Positions 36,800 through 45,024 of a DNA stretch of 64,000 nucleotides are shown one piece after another. The translations under genes and the position numbers were made by a program. Source of the DNA: an uncultured Acidobacteriaceae bacterium (GTDB lineage: Bacteria; Acidobacteriota; Terriglobia; Terriglobales; Acidobacteriaceae). The stretch is from contig CAIWFH010000008.1 of assembly GCA_903911925.1 (NCBI GenBank), positions 48,931-112,930 on the forward strand, written 5' to 3'. The stretch's first letter is position 1. Every line of letters begins with the position of its first letter. The notes beneath the pieces were generated by a model, which saw only the letters and a program-made list of their open reading frames with translations, searched no databases and was not told where the DNA came from.

Positions 36800-38284
36800 A
36801 TGGCTGCAGATCTGCGCTCCATCTTCAGAAAAACATGGCGCACCATTGCTTCCATTGAGGCGGGCGTTGTTTTACTGATCCTGGTGGTGATTCTCTCGGC
36901 GGTGGGAACCATCGTGCTGCAGCGGCCGGTCACCCGGCCCGAAGAAATGCAGAGCGCCTACTCCCCACAGGTTCTGCGGATTCTGGACTCAGCCGGTCTG
37001 ACAGATGTTTTCCACTCCTGGTGGTTCCTGGCCCTTGTATTCCTCGTGAGCCTCTCAATATTGGCGGCTTCAATCAACCGGCTCCCAAACCGGTGGCGCT
37101 ACTTCTCGCATCCGTACAAATTTCCCGACGAAAGCTTCCGCCACACGCTGCATCCCCAAAAATGGCTGGACCTGGCCAATAAGGAAGGCAATGGCGAAAG
37201 CAGCGAAGAATCCTGCCTGGCAGCCGCGGAGCGCGCTCTTCAATCGAGGGGATATAATCCGGAACGGGTCGCGCGCCAGAATCAACTGGGTATTTTCGCG
37301 GAACAGCACCGCATCTCGGAGTGGGCGGTGTTCATCGTTCACGCAAGCCTGCTGCTGATTTTCTTCGGCACCATTGTGGATGGGCTCTGGGGCTGGCGGG
37401 GGACGATCAATTTGGATGAGGGGCAATCTTCGAATGTCGTGGCGCTGCCCGACGGCAGCACGCGCACGCTTCCCTTTTCAATTCGGTGCGACGCGGCTGG
37501 CCTGGAAAACTACCCTGACGGCACTCCGAAGAAATGGTGGTCGAAGCTGGCGGTGGTAAGGGGCGGGCAGGAAGTGCAGAAGAAAGAGATCGTGGTGAAC
37601 GATCCGCTTTTGTACAGCGGGGTGCGCTTCTACCAGTCAACCTACGGCACAAACGGCAGGGTTGAGAAGCTCACTCTGGCGGCGGTTCCGGTTAGTGACC
37701 AAAGCCGCCAGGGTACCGCTGCAAAACAGGAGATTGGACTGGGCTTGAACGACGTGGCCTCGCTGGACAGCGATACCGTGGTGCGCTTTGCGGAGTTTAT
37801 TCCCGACTACACAGTGCGAGACGGACGAGTGGTCAGCAAGTCGAACGAACTGCGCAATCCCGCTGCCCGGCTGGTTGTGACATCGAAAAAAGCGGGGAAA
37901 GATTTTGAAGTATGGGTAACTAAAATGGGAGAAGCGGCCGATACTTCGAAGGTGCCCTGGAAGTTCCGGGTCACTGAAGTCAAGGTCGGCAGCTTCACGG
38001 GATTGGAGGTATCGCACGAGCCGGGACAGTGGGGTGTCTGGTCCGGTGTGGTGCTGCTGGGCATTGGGCTCGCGTTTGTGTTTTACCTGGTGCATCGGCA
38101 AATCTGGATCGTGCCGGTTCGCGATGCCAGGACCGGCAAGCTCTCGCTTTGGATTGGCGGGCGGGCAAACCGCAACCGGGTTGGGTTTGAAGAGCGCTTC
38201 AACGACCTGGTGTCGGCAATCGAAGAGCAGTTGAAGCCCATGGCACGCTCCGTCCCCCATGGAGCAACTCGCTTCACTCACTGA
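36800..38284 (+). CDS. resB: cytochrome c biogenesis protein ResB (Ccs1 type)
   Basis: 494 residues from ATG at 36800, preceded by GGAGAG; a TTG six codons earlier is less likely. Membrane helices are seen at about 20-42 (AGVVLLILVVILSAVGTIVL), 72-92 (WWFLALVFLVSLSILAASIN), 170-190 (AVFIVHASLLLIFFGTIVDG) and 405-428 (GVVLLGIGLAFVFYLVH). A large periplasmic part lies between the last two, as in ResB/Ccs1. With CcsA it forms the System II haem-ligation machinery that keeps apocytochrome Cys reduced and attaches haem at CXXCH. It is transcribed with ccsA (40 bases downstream) and divergent from the 16-haem cytochrome it would mature. Confidence 0.9.
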   Translation: MAADLRSIFRKTWRTIASIEAGVVLLILVVILSAVGTIVLQRPVTRPEEMQSAYSPQVLRILDSAGLTDVFHSWWFLALVFLVSLSILAASINRLPNRWRYFSHPYKFPDESFRHTLHPQKWLDLANKEGNGESSEESCLAAAERALQSRGYNPERVARQNQLGIFAEQHRISEWAVFIVHASLLLIFFGTIVDGLWGWRGTINLDEGQSSNVVALPDGSTRTLPFSIRCDAAGLENYPDGTPKKWWSKLAVVRGGQEVQKKEIVVNDPLLYSGVRFYQSTYGTNGRVEKLTLAAVPVSDQSRQGTAAKQEIGLGLNDVASLDSDTVVRFAEFIPDYTVRDGRVVSKSNELRNPAARLVVTSKKAGKDFEVWVTKMGEAADTSKVPWKFRVTEVKVGSFTGLEVSHEPGQWGVWSGVVLLGIGLAFVFYLVHRQIWIVPVRDARTGKLSLWIGGRANRNRVGFEERFNDLVSAIEEQLKPMARSVPHGATRFTH

Positions 38285-38324
38285 AGCGGAAAACGTGGAT
38301 TAGCCGGCCAATTGGAGGACGTGA

Positions 38325-39698
38325 ATGGCACGGGCAAAGCAAGAGCAGCAGCAGCCGGCCGGCGGCTTCACCCTGATCGTTATGGTCGGGCTGGGCGTCG
38401 CCTTCCTGCTGTACGTGGCATTCCTCAATGTGCATCGGAGCGGCAATCTTCTCAGCGAGAGCAACCTGCTCTTTGCCACCCTGATTTTCTATGCAGGCGC
38501 GAGCGCGCTTTACCTGGGATTTGGAGTTACGGGCACTACGGCCTGCGTGAAGTTTGCGTCGTATGCCACTTGGCTGGGATTGGCAGCCAATACCGCGGCT
38601 GTCGCACATCGCTGGTATGACGCGGGTCACCCGCCACTGACCGGCATTTACGAGATGCTGCTGAGTTCTGTCTGGGCGCTGGCCGTCCTGACGCTCATTG
38701 CGGAGAGGAAGTACGGCGTAAAAGTGATTGGCACGGTGACCATGCCGCTGGCGATCATGGGCATGGTCCTGATGCAGTTTCTCCGGACAGAAGTGCATCC
38801 GTTGGTTCCGCTGCTTCAATCCACCTGGCTGAACGTACATGTGACGCTGGCCATTCTGGCGTACGCCGCGTGCACCCTGAGCTTTGCGATGGCCATGATG
38901 TTCCTTATCCAGGACGACATGAAGACGGAAACGATTCTCGCCTTGAGCAATGCCAGCGCGCTGGCAATTTACGCGGGGGTTATTCTGGCTTGTTTTGAGA
39001 AATGCGGCGGCCTGGGCCTGCTTGTGTCGAACGCGGATCGCAAGGCGGAATTTCTGCTCTCCCAGGGCATTCGCGTGCCGGTACAGATTTCACTGCTGGG
39101 CTGGCTGATGACCCTGGCGCTGCTGGCGGTGGCGTCGCCGCTGGCCTGCTACGGCGTGGCGCTCTGGAAAAACAACCAGAGCCTGATCGCCGTGGCCAAT
39201 CGGCTTGTGCTGGTCAGCATCCTGTTGCAGGGTTTAACTCTGGCCGTGCTTCTGGTACGCACCCATGAGGACCCCAGCGCCTGGCCCAGCGCCGATCCAT
39301 TTGTCCTGACGAGCCTGGTGGGCTCCGTGCTCATCCTGCTGCTTTACCTGCTGCTGGTTTGGCGCCGCAAAGACCTGGAGCGATTGCTGCCCACTGCCGA
39401 CAAGCTGGACCACATTACCTACCGCGTGATTTGCCTGGCCTTTCCCCTGCTCACTCTGACCATCGCAACCGGGGCCTACTGGGCCAACCAGACCTGGGGC
39501 TCGTATTGGAGCTGGGACCCGAAAGAGACATGGGCGGCCATTACCTGGCTGGTGTACGCCCTCTATCTGCACATGCGGATCACCGTTGGCTGGCGCGGGC
39601 GCAGAGCCGCCTACTTTGTGATTGCCGGATTCGCAGTGGTGATCTTCACGTTCTTCGGCGTGACCTACCTGCTGCGGGGACAGCACCGTTTTAGTTGA
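38325..39698 (+). CDS. ccsA: cytochrome c biogenesis protein CcsA/ResC (CcsB type)
   Basis: 457 residues, with GGAGG six bases before the ATG. A polytopic membrane protein with about eight or more helices. The tryptophan-rich haem-handling motif is present near 390-410 ([19 protein letters not shown]). Conserved His residues flank it and lie in earlier loops ([18 protein letters not shown]). It presents haem to apocytochromes outside the membrane together with ResB. It follows resB and is 49 bases before a sensor kinase gene, so maturation and signalling genes may share a transcript. Confidence 0.93.
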   Translation: MARAKQEQQQPAGGFTLIVMVGLGVAFLLYVAFLNVHRSGNLLSESNLLFATLIFYAGASALYLGFGVTGTTACVKFASYATWLGLAANTAAVAHRWYDAGHPPLTGIYEMLLSSVWALAVLTLIAERKYGVKVIGTVTMPLAIMGMVLMQFLRTEVHPLVPLLQSTWLNVHVTLAILAYAACTLSFAMAMMFLIQDDMKTETILALSNASALAIYAGVILACFEKCGGLGLLVSNADRKAEFLLSQGIRVPVQISLLGWLMTLALLAVASPLACYGVALWKNNQSLIAVANRLVLVSILLQGLTLAVLLVRTHEDPSAWPSADPFVLTSLVGSVLILLLYLLLVWRRKDLERLLPTADKLDHITYRVICLAFPLLTLTIATGAYWANQTWGSYWSWDPKETWAAITWLVYALYLHMRITVGWRGRRAAYFVIAGFAVVIFTFFGVTYLLRGQHRFS

Positions 39699-39747
39699 TT
39701 GACACTAGAGAATCAGCTCGTTTCGACTGCCGGCGGAGGACTTGTTA

Positions 39748-40818
39748 GTGGATCCAGTACGCGTCAATTGGCAGCTCAAGGCGCTGTTGCCGGTGGTGGT
39801 GGTGCTGGTGGCGGGCCTGTTGCTGCTGACTGTGGCGACGGTGTCGTTCCGCGATCCGGAACGCCACGCCGTGCTGATGGTGGGAGGCGCGCTGGCGATC
39901 GTCATCTGCGCGGTGTCGATCTTCGCCCTGGCCTACCTGATCCAGAGGCCGATGGTGGAGTTGCAGGAAAAGGTGGAGCTTATCAGCGAGGGCAACCTCG
40001 ACGTCGCGGTGAGTTTCTCGCAGCGGAATGACGAGATCGGCGACCTGGGCCGCAACTTCAACCACATGATGCAGCAGTTGCGCGAGAGCCGCAATGAGAT
40101 CGAGACCATGCATCGGACGCAGATGTCGCGCGCCGAGCACCTGGCAACTCTTGGCGAACTGGCAACCGGGCTGGCCCATGAGATTCGCAATCCCCTGGCC
40201 GGAATCGCCGGGGTGATCGAGATCATCAGCCGCGACCTGCCGGTGACCAGCCCGGCGCGCGGGATGGTGAAGGACGTTCGCCTCGAGATCAACCAGATCA
40301 ACCGCATCCTCACCGACCTTCTTGAGACCGCCCGCCCGCACCCTCCCATGATGATGCGCAGCAGCTTGAACACCACCGTCGAACACGCCGTGATGCTGGC
40401 GCGCCAGCAGGTGCTCAGCCAGCCCATCAAAATCGAGCTGAACCAGGCGCCGGACCTTGAGGAAGTGGAGCACGACAGCGGTCAGATTCACCAGGTGCTG
40501 CTGAATCTTTTGTTGAATGCAGTGCAGGCCATCGAGGGCCCCGGCACCGTTCGTGTGGAGATCGGCTCGCAGGATGGTTTCGCCTGCGTGACGGTGAGCG
40601 ACACGGGCCGCGGGATTCCAGAGCAGCAGTTGGCTCAGATTTTCCGCCCCTTCTACACGACCCGGGGCAACGGAACGGGGCTGGGCCTCTCATTGACGCG
40701 GCGGATCATCGAGGAACACCATGGCCGGATCAACGTGAGCAGCGTGGTGGGCAAGGGCAGCAGCTTTGAGGTGCTGCTTCCGTTTAACGCGCCGGTTGGG
40801 CAAGGCGAGGATTCGTAG
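39748..40818 (+). CDS. membrane sensor histidine kinase with HAMP domain
   Basis: 356 residues from GTG at 39748, eight bases after GGAGG; a TTG at 39742 would leave no room for the ribosome site. Two membrane helices (about 11-32 and 43-66) have almost no periplasmic loop between them, so sensing probably takes place in the membrane or cytoplasm. HAMP follows (about 62-118). The phospho-acceptor is H144 in AHEIRNP. The ATPase domain has the N-box NLLLNAVQAI, G1 DTGRGIP and G2 GTGLGLS. Kinases of this NtrB-like type usually partner sigma-54 activators, and one is encoded at 43543-44979, separated by the methyltransferase region. Confidence 0.92.
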   Translation: MDPVRVNWQLKALLPVVVVLVAGLLLLTVATVSFRDPERHAVLMVGGALAIVICAVSIFALAYLIQRPMVELQEKVELISEGNLDVAVSFSQRNDEIGDLGRNFNHMMQQLRESRNEIETMHRTQMSRAEHLATLGELATGLAHEIRNPLAGIAGVIEIISRDLPVTSPARGMVKDVRLEINQINRILTDLLETARPHPPMMMRSSLNTTVEHAVMLARQQVLSQPIKIELNQAPDLEEVEHDSGQIHQVLLNLLLNAVQAIEGPGTVRVEIGSQDGFACVTVSDTGRGIPEQQLAQIFRPFYTTRGNGTGLGLSLTRRIIEEHHGRINVSSVVGKGSSFEVLLPFNAPVGQGEDS

Positions 40819-40849
40819 CGGTCCCTGGGACCTGGGATTTTACGGTGCG

Positions 40850-40898
40850 GCCGGGTGCCCCATCCATTCCGCGTCTTTTGCGGAATGGGTGGGATACC
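40850..40898. repeat. dispersed hairpin repeat, copy A (5' of methyltransferase)
   Basis: The element starts GCCGGGTGCCCC and ends GGTGGGATACC. It encloses an inverted repeat, CCCATCCATTCCGC (40858-40871) and GCGGAATGGGTGGG (40880-40893), with one non-pairing position. Copy B lies at 42650-42702 on the other side of the methyltransferase gene. The two stems differ in sequence but keep pairing, which shows that the fold rather than the sequence is conserved. Confidence 0.75.
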
Positions 40899-40906
40899 AG
40901 GAACCC

Positions 40907-40958
40907 CAGTCCCTAGTCCCTGTTCCCTAGTCCCTAATCCCTCAGTCCTTAGTCCCTG
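40907..40958. repeat. AGTCCCT heptamer tract, copy before methyltransferase
   Basis: Seven or eight near-perfect copies of AGTCCCT stand head to tail, with variants TTCCCT, AATCCCT and AGTCCTT. The tract lies between hairpin copy A and the methyltransferase start. A shorter tract of the same unit lies at 19529-19567, and a degenerate one (CGTCTCTCGTCCCTAA) follows hairpin copy B at 42711-42727. Confidence 0.75.
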
Positions 40959-40986
40959 CCCTTTGTGCTACCCTCATTCCAATCCC

Positions 40987-42627
40987 GTGCCCAACGATAA
41001 AAACAAGCTCTATTACGGCGACAACCTCGAAGTCCTCGACCGCTACGTCAAAGACGAGACCGTCGACCTCATCTATCTCGACCCGCCCTTCAACTCCCGC
41101 CAGGACTACAACGTCCTCTTCGCCGAGAAAGACGGCTCCCAATCCAGCTCCCAGATTCATGCTTTCGAAGACACATGGGAGTGGAACATCGACGCCGAGC
41201 GCGCCTATGAGCAAATCGTGGAGCAAGGCGGCCGCGTAGCCGACGCCCTCCGCGCCTTCCGCACCTTCCTCGGCGGCTCTGACATGATGGCCTACCTCGC
41301 CATGATGGCCCCCCGCCTCGTCCAACTCCGCCGCGTCCTCAAAGAAACAGGCTCCATCTACCTCCACTGCGACCCCACCGCAAGCCACTATTTGAAAATC
41401 CTGATGGATGCCGTGTTCGGGCCGCAGAATTTTCGCAGCGATATCGTTTGGAAGAGAACGAGCAGCCACAGCAACGCATCGAGGAACTACGGTGCGGTGA
41501 ATGATGATCTCCTCTTCTATGTGAAATCGAATAACGCCTACACGTACAACATTCAATACGTGCCGTATTCGGAGGCATACCTCAAAGGCTTTTACCGTCA
41601 CGTTGACGAGAACGGGCGGCGCTATCGGATATCCGATCTCCGCAACCCAAGTGATCGCCCAAACCTGAAGTACGAGTACAAAGGCTATAAGCCGCACCCG
41701 AACGGGTGGGCCATGTCAAAAGAGAAGATGGAGAAGCTCGACGCCGAAGGACGGCTCTATTTCCCTAAATCGATAGACGGGCGCATCCAATTGAAGCGCT
41801 ACCTTGATGAAATGCCCGGGATGCAGGTCTCAAACATTTGGGATGACATCCCAGTTATTCATGCACAAGCCCAGGAGCGCCTCGGCTACCCCACCCAAAA
41901 ACCCGAAGCTCTCCTCGAACGCATCCTCAAAGCCAGTTCCAACGAAGGCGACCTTGTGCTCGACCCCTTCTGCGGCTGCGGCACCACCGTCCAGGTGGCC
42001 CAGCGCCTCAACCGCCGCTGGATCGGCATCGATGTTACCCACCTCGCCATCGGCCTCATCAAGAAACGCCTTGCGGACACATTTGGATCTGAGATTCGAG
42101 AACGGTACGAAGTAATCGGGGAACCCACCGACTACCAGGGCGCCGCCGCCCTCGCCGCCGAAGACAAGTACCAGTTCCAGTGGTGGGCGCTGGGCCAGGT
42201 AGGCGCGCGCCCCGCCGAGCAGAAAAAGGGAGCCGACCGCGGCATCGACGGCCGCCTCTACTTCCACGACGACCAATCCGGCCAATCCAAGCAGATCATC
42301 TTTTCCGTCAAGGCCGGCGGCGTCTCCGTCCCCCAGGTGCGCGACCTTGAAGGCGTCCTGGAACACGAAAAAGCCCAGATCGGCGTCTTCATCACCTTTG
42401 ACGAGCCAACCAAACCCATGCTCCGCCAGGCCGCCGAAGCCGGTCTCTACAAATCCTCCGACGGCGCCACCTACCCCAAGCTCCAAATCCTGACCATCCA
42501 ACAAATCCTCGACGGCAAGCAGCCCGAGTACCCCCTCCACCGCCGCGACGCCACCTTCAAAAAAGCCCCCCGCGCCCGCCCCGCCGTCGCCGAAAATCTA
42601 ACCCTCCCCCTCCTCCCACCCGAGTAG
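40987..42627 (+). CDS. beta-class DNA methyltransferase fused to a PD-(D/E)XK-like nuclease domain
   Basis: 546 residues from GTG at 40987; an open frame back to 40855 only reads through the repeats. A -10-like TACCCT (40969-40974) leaves almost no leader. Catalytic motif IV DPPF (32-35) precedes the SAM motif DPFCGCG (326-332), the order of beta-class N4-cytosine/N6-adenine methyltransferases. The C-terminus adds a Mrr-like domain: KGADRGIDG with D417, then IIFSVKAGG with S440/K442 where many nucleases have E/Q-x-K. It may therefore be a single-chain restriction-modification enzyme or a degenerate one. The middle part (about 137-295) uses visibly different codons. Its target sequence is unknown. 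Confidence 0.85.
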   Translation: MPNDKNKLYYGDNLEVLDRYVKDETVDLIYLDPPFNSRQDYNVLFAEKDGSQSSSQIHAFEDTWEWNIDAERAYEQIVEQGGRVADALRAFRTFLGGSDMMAYLAMMAPRLVQLRRVLKETGSIYLHCDPTASHYLKILMDAVFGPQNFRSDIVWKRTSSHSNASRNYGAVNDDLLFYVKSNNAYTYNIQYVPYSEAYLKGFYRHVDENGRRYRISDLRNPSDRPNLKYEYKGYKPHPNGWAMSKEKMEKLDAEGRLYFPKSIDGRIQLKRYLDEMPGMQVSNIWDDIPVIHAQAQERLGYPTQKPEALLERILKASSNEGDLVLDPFCGCGTTVQVAQRLNRRWIGIDVTHLAIGLIKKRLADTFGSEIRERYEVIGEPTDYQGAAALAAEDKYQFQWWALGQVGARPAEQKKGADRGIDGRLYFHDDQSGQSKQIIFSVKAGGVSVPQVRDLEGVLEHEKAQIGVFITFDEPTKPMLRQAAEAGLYKSSDGATYPKLQILTIQQILDGKQPEYPLHRRDATFKKAPRARPAVAENLTLPLLPPE

Positions 42628-42985
42628 ATCGGCCCATCCCCCACAGAAGCCGGGTGCCCCACCCTCGCCGCGTCCTTGTTTTTGCGGCTAGGGTGGGATA
42701 CCGCGAACGCTCGTCTCTCGTCCCTAATTTTCCCGGCCCCACTTTGCATATGATTTCCCCCTTTTGGCGCACAATCTTTCCATAGTGTCCTTCACAACCG
42801 ATCGAGGCCAAAGAAAAGTTGCGGAACTGGAGTTAGAAGCTGCCAGCTGGAAGCTAACTCCTTTGCCCTGACGATTCTGCGGCGAACTCTTTTTAAATCA
42901 CCAACTTGGACCGCAAACCACGCCACATCTCACTGAAAACAAGGAATTTCTTCCCAGAATCTAGGGGGAGGGGGGAGGGTCTTAA
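42628..42985. other. 358-bp intergenic region with hairpin copy B and 33-base promoter-like motif
   Basis: The region contains hairpin copy B (42650-42702), a degenerate heptamer tract (42711-42727) and the 33-base motif at 42744-42776 that matches 24820-24852. A G-rich stretch (42964-42979) provides GGAGGG as ribosome site for the next gene. No gene is seen. Confidence 0.5.
42650..42702. repeat. dispersed hairpin repeat, copy B (3' of methyltransferase)
   Basis: It begins GCCGGGTGCCCC and ends GGTGGGATACC like copy A. Arms are CCCACCCTCGCCGC (42658-42671) and GCGGCTAGGGTGGG (42684-42697), with one mismatch and a T-rich loop. It stands in the same orientation as copy A, so the methyltransferase gene is framed by direct copies of a hairpin element. 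Confidence 0.75.
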
Positions 42986-43438
42986 GTGTATCCTGTCTGT
43001 CGTCACATCATGCCCAACGGCAACTGCTGCCACTCGCCTGCCCTGCGCGGCACACCCTTTTGCTACTTCCATACCCGGCTCCATCGCCTGACCGCTGCGC
43101 AAAAGAGGGGCGAGAACAAACCCCTCACCATTCCCGTTTTGGAAGATCGTAGCGCCCTCCAGATTGCCGTGGGCCAGGTCCTCAACGCCCTCGTCACCTG
43201 CAAAATCGACGCCAAGAGTGCCGGTGTGCTTCTCTACGGGCTTCAGATCGCCACGCAGAATGTCGAACACAATCCGAACATCCTGACCACCGGAGCTGTC
43301 CAATCCATGACCGAGACCGAAGACGGCGAAGAACTCGCTCCCGAACGAATCGTCTGCCGCCCGGGACGCGACTGCCCCACCTGCGACCGCAAAGACCATT
43401 GCGAAAACTACCAGCCCAGCGAGGACGAAGATGAATAG
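42986..43438 (+). CDS. small Cys/His-rich protein of unknown function
   Basis: 150 residues from GTG at 42986, seven bases after GGAGGG. An N-terminal cluster CRHIMPNGNCCHSPALRG followed by FCYFH (C5, H7, C14, C15, H16, C26, H29) looks like a metal-binding finger. The middle is helical (about 55-85) and the end is acidic, with a second Cys group (CRPGRDCPTC, HCENY). I recognise the opening as one that recurs in acidobacterial genomes, but no function is known to me. It lies between hairpin copy B and the NtrC-type regulator. An ATG at 43010 would remove the first Cys and is less likely. Confidence 0.7.
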   Translation: MYPVCRHIMPNGNCCHSPALRGTPFCYFHTRLHRLTAAQKRGENKPLTIPVLEDRSALQIAVGQVLNALVTCKIDAKSAGVLLYGLQIATQNVEHNPNILTTGAVQSMTETEDGEELAPERIVCRPGRDCPTCDRKDHCENYQPSEDEDE

Positions 43439-43542
43439 CCGGACGCCCCGCTGTTGGTAACCGCAGGGCGCTTACTTCCAGCCGGGAGCTGCGAACCGCT
43501 GCCAAGCCAGCCATTTCCCCGGCGTAGTAAATTTAGAAGTTG

Positions 43543-44979
43543 ATGCCTGCCGAAAAAATTCTCATCGTGGACGACGAACGCCTGGTGCGCTGGGCGCTCC
43601 GCCAGAAGTGCGAAGAGTGGGGATACCAGGTTTGCGAGGCCGAGGCGGGCGAACCGGCGCTGAAGCTGGCGCAGCGGGAGTCTCCCGACCTGGTGCTGCT
43701 GGACGTGCGCATGCCCGACCTGACGGGCATTGAAGTGCTAGATCAGTTGAAGAAAAATGGCGACGCCCGGGCGGTGATCATGATTACCGCGGACCCCCAG
43801 TTGGACGATGTGAAGGCCGCGCTCAAGCTGGGGGCCTACGACTTTGTAGGCAAGCCGATCGATTTTGACGAGTTGCAGGTAGCCATCAGAAATGCGCTTG
43901 AAGCCACCAGCCTGCGCAACGAAGTGGAGGCGCTGCGGGGCGAGGTGCGGCGCGGCGTGGGCTACGACAGCGTGGTGAGCGTTTCGCCCAAGATGACGGA
44001 GTTGATGAACTTCGTCAGGAAAGTAGCCTCTTCGGAGGCCACCACCATCCTGATCCAGGGCGAGAGCGGCACCGGAAAAGACCTGATTGCGAAGGCGATC
44101 CATTACGAGAGCTCAAGGCACGACAAGCCGTTCGTGGCCATCAACTGCTCCGCGATACCTGAAACGCTGATGGAAGCGGAGCTCTTTGGCCATGAGAAAG
44201 GCGCATTCACCGACGCAAAGCAGATGAAGAAGGGTCTGTTCGAAGCTGCCGACGGCGGGACGCTGTTCCTGGACGAGATCGGCGAGCTTTCGGGGCTGTT
44301 GCAGGCCAAGCTGCTGCGGGTGCTGGAGGACCAGGTGATTCGCCGCATAGGCGGCATCCGCGACATGCAGGTGGATGTGCGGGTGATTGCGGCTTCAAAC
44401 CGCGACCTGGAAAAGGCGGTGCGCGAGGGCCAGTTTCGACAGGACCTGTATTACCGGCTGGCCATTATTGCCATCTTCATTCCGCCGCTGCGCGATCGCA
44501 AAGAAGACATTCTGCCGCTGGTGAGTTTCTTTATCGACCGCTACAATCGGCGGTTCAAGAAGTCGATTCGCGGCATTACCGACGAGACGCGTTCCCTGAT
44601 TCTGAGCCATAACTGGCCGGGCAATGTGCGCGAGTTGAGGAACACGATCGAGCGCGGGATGATTCTGGAAGACGAGCCGTTCCTTCGGCCAGAGTATCTG
44701 CCGTTCTCGGTGGGTGAGTCGGGCGGACGCACGCTGTTTGAGCGCACTTCTCCGGCTGACGGAGGACGCACGCTGCCCAACGGGCGAACGCTTCCGCGCC
44801 TCTACATTCCGGAAGGCGGAACATCGCTGGAAGAAGTGGAGCACTCCATGGTGGAGCTGGCGATGAGCCAGGCGAACGGCAACCAGACCAACGCCGCCAA
44901 GCTGCTGGACATCAGCCGCGACGCCTTGCGCTACAAGCTGAAGAAATTTGGCGTGGCGCCCAGCGATGAGGAAGTCTAG
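43543..44979 (+). CDS. NtrC-family sigma-54-dependent response regulator
   Basis: 478 residues from ATG at 43543. A -10-like TAAATT (43528-43533) lies 9 bases before the ATG, so a leaderless mRNA is possible. The receiver domain has D10/D11, phospho-acceptor D54 and K104. The AAA+ domain has Walker A GESGTGKD (173-180) and Walker B LFLDE (241-245). The sigma-54 contact loop is GAFTDA (220-225) where GAFTGA is normal; the key Phe-Thr pair is kept. The C-terminal helix-turn-helix is in NQTNAAKLLDISRDALRYKL. The likely partner is the kinase at 39748-40818. A repeated GGRTL motif (about 396-420) forms an unusual linker before the DNA-binding domain. Confidence 0.93.
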   Translation: MPAEKILIVDDERLVRWALRQKCEEWGYQVCEAEAGEPALKLAQRESPDLVLLDVRMPDLTGIEVLDQLKKNGDARAVIMITADPQLDDVKAALKLGAYDFVGKPIDFDELQVAIRNALEATSLRNEVEALRGEVRRGVGYDSVVSVSPKMTELMNFVRKVASSEATTILIQGESGTGKDLIAKAIHYESSRHDKPFVAINCSAIPETLMEAELFGHEKGAFTDAKQMKKGLFEAADGGTLFLDEIGELSGLLQAKLLRVLEDQVIRRIGGIRDMQVDVRVIAASNRDLEKAVREGQFRQDLYYRLAIIAIFIPPLRDRKEDILPLVSFFIDRYNRRFKKSIRGITDETRSLILSHNWPGNVRELRNTIERGMILEDEPFLRPEYLPFSVGESGGRTLFERTSPADGGRTLPNGRTLPRLYIPEGGTSLEEVEHSMVELAMSQANGNQTNAAKLLDISRDALRYKLKKFGVAPSDEEV

Positions 44980-45024
44980 AGCCTGGTCGATTCCGCTGAA
45001 GTGCAAAAATTCTCAGCCGGCAGA

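Noticed and set aside
40855..40986. N-terminal extension of the methyltransferase
   Set aside because: It translates hairpin copy A and the heptamer tract into Pro/Ser/Cys-rich nonsense; conserved sequence begins after GTG 40987.
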